This document shows, piece by piece, positions 4,885 to 8,744 of a stretch of 8,744 bases of DNA (position 1 is the first letter of the stretch; every line of letters starts with the position of its first letter). Source of the stretch: Dehalococcoidia bacterium (GTDB taxonomy: Bacteria > Chloroflexota > Dehalococcoidia > JAUYDP01); the NCBI GenBank assembly GCA_030691805.1, contig JAUYDP010000120.1, positions 1 through 8,744 on the forward strand, in the 5' to 3' direction. Under the pieces are notes generated by a model, which ran no database searches, was not told the origin of the DNA, and saw only the letters and a list, made by a program, of their open reading frames with translations. A program made the translations under genes and the position numbers.

Positions 4885-6078
4885 TACACCGGTAAAGGCG
4901 GTGTTGGCAAGACCAGCGTAGCGGCTGCCACCGCCCTGCGTCTCGCTGACATGGGCTACAAGACCATAATAATCAGCACCGACGTAGCCCATAGCCTGGC
5001 CGACTCCTTCGACGTGCCCCTGGGGCCGTCCCCTACGCCAGTGGCTCCCAACCTCTGGGGCCAGGAGGTAGACATCCTCTACGAGCTAAAGACCAACTGG
5101 GAGGCTATCCAGAAATACCTGATAGCCATTTTTACCTGGCAGGGGCTGGACATGGTAGTAGCCGAGGAGATGGCAATCCTCCCTGGGATGGATGAGGTTT
5201 CCAGCCTTCTTTACATAACCCGCTATCAGGAGTCCGGTGAATATGATATGGTGGTGGTGGACTGCGCCCCCACAGGGGAGACCCTTAGGCTTCTGTCTTT
5301 TCCCGATGTCGCCAGATGGTGGGTACAGAAGATATTGCCTATCGAGCGAAAGGCTGCGCAGTTTTTACGTCCGCTGGTGGCCCCTCTTCTACATATGCCG
5401 CTTCCTGAAGCAGAGGTTTTCGATGCAATGGAGAGGCTGTTCGTACGCCTGGACAAGATGCATGCCCTTCTGGCCGACCCGGATCATTCCTCTATTCGCC
5501 TGGTCCTGAACCCGGAGAAGATGGTTATAAAGGAGGCCCAGCGCACTTTTACGTATTTAAACCTCTACGGCTACCCAACAGACGCCATCGTATGTAACCG
5601 CATTCTTCCTCCCGAGGTGGAAGCTAAGTACTTCGATGCCTGGAAAGAGTCCCAGGCCCGTTACTTCCAGTTGATAGAGGAAGCATTCTCTCCTATACCG
5701 ATCTTTCGAGCGCCCTTCTTCGAGAGGGAGGTAGTGGGCCAGGACATGCTCAGGCGAATGGCGGGCGCTATCTTCGGCGAGCAGGACCCAGGACAGGTCT
5801 TCTTCAAGGGTCAGACCCACCATATCGAGAAGGGCGATGGCCATTTCCTTCTTACCATACCCCTGCCTTTTGCGACAAAGGGAGATGTCTCTCTACTGCG
5901 AACGGGGGACGAGATGGTGGTTCAGGTTGGAAGGCAGCGGCGAAACATCATCTTGCCCCGCGCCCTGGCCTCTGCAGAGGTCTCGGAGGCCCGCATGGAA
6001 GGCGACACCCTGCGCATCAGCTTCAACAGGAAGGAACCTGTGGTCCGGGGCAAGGGAAAGAGCAAGAGGAAAAGCTGA
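4870..6078 (+). CDS. ArsA/Get3-family ATPase with C-terminal HSP20-like domain
   Basis: The 402-residue protein belongs to the ArsA/GET3 ATPase family, which includes arsenite-pump ATPases and tail-anchored protein targeting factors. It has the P-loop TGKGGVGKTS (7-16), switch I 'STDVAHSLADSF' (36-47, catalytic Asp45 expected), 'ILPGMDEV' (103-110), switch II 'DCAPTGETLRLLSFP' (131-145) and the adenine-loop 'VCNRILPPE' (241-249). Residues ~323-390 ('FLLTIPLPFATKGDV...LRISF') match the small alpha-crystallin/HSP20-like domain found at the C-terminus of some bacterial ArsA proteins and of Get3d. The tail is basic ('GKGKSKRKS'). No CxxC tail-anchored-substrate dimer motif or arsenite-binding cysteine set stands out, and no arsB or arsR is nearby, so I favour a protein-handling role over arsenite export. 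It has only a weak ribosome binding site (GAGAG, 4857-4861) and appears monocistronic. Confidence 0.93.
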   Translation: MRVILYTGKGGVGKTSVAAATALRLADMGYKTIIISTDVAHSLADSFDVPLGPSPTPVAPNLWGQEVDILYELKTNWEAIQKYLIAIFTWQGLDMVVAEEMAILPGMDEVSSLLYITRYQESGEYDMVVVDCAPTGETLRLLSFPDVARWWVQKILPIERKAAQFLRPLVAPLLHMPLPEAEVFDAMERLFVRLDKMHALLADPDHSSIRLVLNPEKMVIKEAQRTFTYLNLYGYPTDAIVCNRILPPEVEAKYFDAWKESQARYFQLIEEAFSPIPIFRAPFFEREVVGQDMLRRMAGAIFGEQDPGQVFFKGQTHHIEKGDGHFLLTIPLPFATKGDVSLLRTGDEMVVQVGRQRRNIILPRALASAEVSEARMEGDTLRISFNRKEPVVRGKGKSKRKS

Positions 6079-6186
6079 GGGCTACCCCCGATTTATCCGG
6101 TTGTTACCCAGCGAGCAGCCGTGTTTATGCTTCCGGCGAGCGCATGTTCGGGATCTCTGAGAATCGCCCGTTTTGATCAGATTGGC

Positions 6187-6240
6187 GGGGCTTTCACGAG
6201 CTATCACAGGGGCTAGAAAGCCCCGGCTATCCTCTTTTTA
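6187..6240 (+). terminator. Likely terminator between convergent ArsA and MFS genes
   Basis: GGGGCTTTC (6187-6195) is perfectly inverted as GAAAGCCCC (6216-6224). A competing, tighter hairpin, GGGGCT-agaa-AGCCCC (6209-6224), shares the same 3' arm. A T-run (CTTTTTA, 6234-6240) follows about ten bases later on the plus strand. No comparable T-run exists on the minus side. The rest of 6079-6248 shows no gene. Confidence 0.6.
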
Positions 6241-6248
6241 TGCCCGTT

Positions 6249-7550
6249 TCAGCCAGAGGCGGCGCCGGCTTTTCCCCGGCCACGTGGGCTGATCAGCGCA
6301 ATCATACCCATCCCCAGCAAGTAGGTCACGCTAATAACGAGGAATGCGGTCGTGAAGCCGCGAGAATCCACCAGGTAGCCGGTCAGTGCGGTCCAAATGG
6401 GCCCTGACACAAACCCTACGAAGAAGTAGATGCTGAAGGCTGCGTCCACGTGCTCATCCGGGACGGCCTCCGCGGTCATGGCCTGGGTCAGAGACCCGCG
6501 CGCATTGACCACTGCGCCATACACCACGACGTTTAGCAGAAAGGCCGCGGTGATCTGCGAATGGAGGACCAGCGTAACCGTGCTAATGGTCGAGAAGAGC
6601 ATCACGGCGTAAAGCACATTCCGGGGGTTGGTGCGGTCTGAGACCCAGCCGATGCCTAAGGGACCAGCTAGCCCACCGAACTGAAGGAGCGCCAGCAGCA
6701 GGCCGGCTACCGTGGTGTCTACGCCCAGGGCCACCATGAAGAAGGGCACAAAATAGGTATTGTTGATTCCGGTGCCGCGCCCGGCAGCCCCTACCATCTG
6801 TATGGCGGAGACCACCATAACCTCGCGATTCCTGAGACAGGCAAGGTAGCTGTTGAGAGCAATCTTCGAGCCGGGCTTCTTTGGGCCGCCGCTCTTGGCG
6901 ATGGTGTCACGAAAAAAGAAGTAGGCCAGGCCCATTATCACGCTTGGTATGGCCAGGATTATCCAGATGGACCGCCAATTAAGGAATTGCAGTAAAGCCA
7001 CGGCCAGGATGGGAGCAACCAGTGAGCCGACGCTGCCGACGCTGTTATGGGCTGCCAGCACCCGGGCTTTGGCCTGTTTGAAGTAGGTGGTTAGAATGGC
7101 CGATGCCACGGGGTGCTGGGCGCTGGAGCCGGCGCCGGCGATTATGCGAACGGTCAGCAACTGGCTGAAAGACTGGGTAAACCCCAGGGCCATGCCCCCG
7201 AGTCCCACGATGGTGTTGCCGATGCCCAGGAGCACGGACCGCCGGTAGTACTGGGCGAGAAGGCCGTACACGGCCTGCATCCCCTGCGCCGAAAGCTGGT
7301 AAAAGCTCGAGAGAAGCCCCAGTTGAAAGAAGTCGAAGCCCATCTCTCGCATCATCACGGGGAAGAGGACTGCTCCCAGGCCCGACTGGACGTGGTTGAG
7401 GGCGTGGGAGGTCCCTATCACTCCCAGTGTGAAGGTGCGTTCGAATCCGCTGGCTTCTTTGCTAGTTGCGTCCTCTACCTCCGGCAGCGGCGCCGGGGCG
7501 TCGCCAGCGACGGCTTCTTTGGGGCCAACCTCGCGAGGATCGTCAGCCAT
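6249..7550 (-). CDS. MFS transporter, Fsr-like
   Basis: The product is a 12-helix major facilitator superfamily transporter of the inner membrane. I place the start at ATG 7550 (MADDPREVG...) because AGGAGG lies four bases upstream; a frame extending to ATG 7592 has no ribosome binding site and would add 14 residues. The protein is then 433 aa, with a ~30-residue Pro/Ala/Glu-rich cytosolic N-terminus before the first span (near 'FTLGVIGTSHALNHVQSGLGAVLFPVMM'). 'GAGSSAQHPVASAILTTYF' in the fourth-helix region resembles the fosmidomycin-resistance (Fsr) branch. A basic central loop ('AKSGGPKKPGSK') separates the two six-helix halves. The second half has 'GWVSDRTNPRN', the MFS loop 8-9 signature. 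The substrate is unknown. It diverges from cas6 and converges on the ArsA gene, so no operon partner hints at its role. Confidence 0.9.
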   Translation of the reverse strand: MADDPREVGPKEAVAGDAPAPLPEVEDATSKEASGFERTFTLGVIGTSHALNHVQSGLGAVLFPVMMREMGFDFFQLGLLSSFYQLSAQGMQAVYGLLAQYYRRSVLLGIGNTIVGLGGMALGFTQSFSQLLTVRIIAGAGSSAQHPVASAILTTYFKQAKARVLAAHNSVGSVGSLVAPILAVALLQFLNWRSIWIILAIPSVIMGLAYFFFRDTIAKSGGPKKPGSKIALNSYLACLRNREVMVVSAIQMVGAAGRGTGINNTYFVPFFMVALGVDTTVAGLLLALLQFGGLAGPLGIGWVSDRTNPRNVLYAVMLFSTISTVTLVLHSQITAAFLLNVVVYGAVVNARGSLTQAMTAEAVPDEHVDAAFSIYFFVGFVSGPIWTALTGYLVDSRGFTTAFLVISVTYLLGMGMIALISPRGRGKAGAASG

Positions 7551-7660
7551 TCTGCCTCCTGGGAATGATGGAAAGGATGCTGGCGGTGGCATGTCCGGGC
7601 AATAAGAGTGCCGTGTCGCCCCGGAGTCAGGCTTCTGCGCCAGCCTGGCCGGATGTTGGG

Positions 7661-7689
7661 AGAATACGACTTTTTTAAGAGGAGGTCAA
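7661..7689 (-). promoter_or_regulatory. Promoter candidate for the MFS gene
   Basis: On the minus strand, TTGACC (7689-7684), a 17-bp spacer and TATTCT (7666-7661) match sigma-70 boxes at 5/6 and 4/6. Transcription would start near 7654, giving a leader of about 100 nt before the ATG at 7550. Confidence 0.5.
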
Positions 7690-7707
7690 GCTGACGCTTT
7701 TGCTTTG

Positions 7708-7725
7708 TTGTTCAACTTGTTCAAC
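7708..7725. repeat. Tandem 9-bp repeat between divergent promoters
   Basis: TTGTTCAAC occurs twice in immediate succession (7708-7716 and 7717-7725). The motif GTTG-TT-CAAC is itself a small palindrome. It lies between the candidate divergent promoters of the MFS gene and cas6, a natural position for a shared operator. Confidence 0.5.
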
Positions 7726-7740
7726 GCCCTGTATTTTCCC

Positions 7741-7771
7741 GATACCAGTATCTTGACAAAGGGAGTATAAT
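7741..7771 (+). promoter_or_regulatory. Candidate cas6 promoter region
   Basis: A perfect -10 box TATAAT (7766-7771) lies about 66 bp before the cas6 TTG. A perfect TTGACA (7753-7758) is only 7 bp upstream of it, too close to pair. At the proper -35 distance lies the palindrome GATAC-CA-GTATC (7741-7752) instead, which may bind an activator or repressor. The -10 alone is a moderate prediction. Confidence 0.4.
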
Positions 7772-7837
7772 AAATAAGCTCAAGCGTTCGGGGGCAGAGG
7801 CGCTGTTGCCTAGAAGCTTAATGCAGGAGGTTCGAGT

Positions 7838-8744
7838 TTGGATCTCAGGGCCTATATCCTGCAATTCGACTGCCTGGCTTCCACGGAAATCCGTTTGCCT
7901 CCTTTTAAGGGTTCGGCAATCCGGGGGGCTTTCTTCTCCGCGTTGCGAGGGGATTTTTGCCTGGATCGGAGGGTTCCCGGATGCTCAAGCTGCCAGGTCC
8001 GGCAGTCCTGTCCGGTCTCTGCGCTGCTGGCCACCGTTGACGAGTCTAGCGTCCGTGGGATAGAGGTCGCCCGTCCCTGCACCATAGAGCCGCCTCTGGA
8101 GACACAGACTCTGTACAGGCCCGGTGACCCCTTGTCCTTCGGGGTGACGTTATTTGGAAACGCCTGGGAGCTGTTAGCTTACGTGGTCCTTGGCGTCCGG
8201 CGTATGGGTGAGATAGGGCTGGGGAACCGGCCCCTGGCTCCGGGGAGATTCTCCATCCAGCAGATCAAAGCGATAGACCCAATTTCGGGCAGGTCCCAGC
8301 ACGTATATTCCTGCGACGAAAACCTGGTGCGCTGCCCGGATGTTCCCGTGGTCCACTCGACTATCTTATCGGCCTGCGAGTCCCTGGCAGGCCAAACAAG
8401 TGTGACCCTGGAGTTGCTGACGCCGATGCGCTTGATTGCGGACGGCGTTCTGGTCAAGGCCATTTCGTTCCCTGTGCTGGCGCGCAGAATATTGCGCAGG
8501 TTGACCGACCTTACTCGCAGTGCCTGTGGGAGCCATCCTGATTTTGACCACGAGCAGTTATTGATTCAGGCTGAGACCGTGGAAACCGCTGAAGATCGGA
8601 CCCATTGGGTGGACGTATCCAGCTTCAGCTCCCGCCAGGGCCGTTCCACACCCATAGGCGGATTGATGGGCCAGATCACCTTCGAGGGGGACCTGAAGCC
8701 CTTCGCCCCCTGGCTCCTCTGGGGAACGATCACCCACGTGGGGA
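7838..8744 (+). CDS. cas6: Cas6 CRISPR pre-crRNA endoribonuclease (RAMP), TTG start, 3' end beyond window
   Basis: Cas6 cleaves the CRISPR precursor transcript within its repeats to release crRNAs for type I or III effector complexes. The 302 visible residues start at TTG 7838, with AGGAGG seven bases upstream (7825-7830) and an in-frame stop at 7811-7813; no in-frame ATG exists near the start. 'LPPFKGSAIRGAFFSALRG' (20-38) is the RAMP N-terminal signature. C49-X2-C52-X5-C58 forms the cysteine cluster seen in many members of this Cas6 family. 'FSSRQGR' (263-269), 'IGGLMGQITFEGDL' (273-286) and 'THVG' at the edge (299-302) match the C-terminal region, and the final glycine-rich loop should follow just outside. 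There is no CRISPR array in the window, so other cas genes would be to the right. Any catalytic histidine cannot be assigned confidently. Confidence 0.88.
   Translation, partial: MDLRAYILQFDCLASTEIRLPPFKGSAIRGAFFSALRGDFCLDRRVPGCSSCQVRQSCPVSALLATVDESSVRGIEVARPCTIEPPLETQTLYRPGDPLSFGVTLFGNAWELLAYVVLGVRRMGEIGLGNRPLAPGRFSIQQIKAIDPISGRSQHVYSCDENLVRCPDVPVVHSTILSACESLAGQTSVTLELLTPMRLIADGVLVKAISFPVLARRILRRLTDLTRSACGSHPDFDHEQLLIQAETVETAEDRTHWVDVSSFSSRQGRSTPIGGLMGQITFEGDLKPFAPWLLWGTITHVG

Noticed and set aside
7753..7771. TTGACA and TATAAT as one promoter
   Set aside because: The boxes are separated by only 7 bp, far below the ~17 bp required; only the TATAAT is kept as a candidate.
7852..8551. Minus- and other-frame open frames over the right end (7852-8085, 8179-8463, 8366-8551, 7806-8063)
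   Set aside because: They are shadows of the cas6 frame, which is the one carrying recognisable motifs.

Overview
The window looks like a chromosomal segment from an uncultured, moderately GC-rich bacterium, most likely a member of the Chloroflexota. That assignment is an inference. It rests on the gene mix (an Mrp ATPase with an N-terminal cysteine motif, an ArsA ATPase with an HSP20-like tail, a UbiD paralogue), on frequent TTG/GTG-type starts with AGGAGG ribosome binding sites, and on dispersed palindromic repeats carrying phrases such as 'gtccgcc..ctacg' and 'ggcttgtcccc'. No rRNA, tRNA or CRISPR array is visible.

Layout. Positions 1-470 hold two copies of a 188-bp direct repeat; the second copy runs into the stop codon of the first gene. 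A minus-strand cluster follows, in transcription order: a 72-codon helical protein of unknown function (3165-2947), an intergenic hairpin, an Mrp/Nbp35-type Fe-S carrier ATPase (2845-1925) and a UbiD-family decarboxylase paralogue (1846-467). A plausible extended -10 promoter precedes the cluster at 3195-3223. The divergent gap (3166-3480) carries two imperfect palindromes and the promoter of surE. SurE (3481-4320, +) appears to be translated from a nearly leaderless mRNA, and its last ~19 codons run into a degenerate repeat array. The array (about 4262-4800, period 52-58 bp) is interrupted by a 139-bp palindromic MITE-like element flanked by a 9-11 bp target duplication. Next comes an ArsA/Get3-type ATPase with a C-terminal HSP20-like domain (4870-6078, +), with a short tandem duplication at its start codon. 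It converges on an MFS transporter (7550-6249, -) across a likely terminator. The transporter diverges from a cas6 gene (7838 to beyond the window end, +), which uses a TTG start.

Functional links. Only the minus-strand trio looks like an operon. Mrp would deliver Fe-S clusters, and the UbiD paralogue retains the E-R-E catalytic triad but, by my alignment from memory, has lost all three residues that bind the metal of prenyl-FMN in canonical UbiD enzymes. SurE, ArsA and the MFS protein look like independent housekeeping or accessory units. Cas6 is the first visible gene of what may be a CRISPR-cas locus continuing to the right. I found no clearly new multi-gene system. The most unusual items are the UbiD active-site changes, the nested repeat/MITE region and the partial cas locus.
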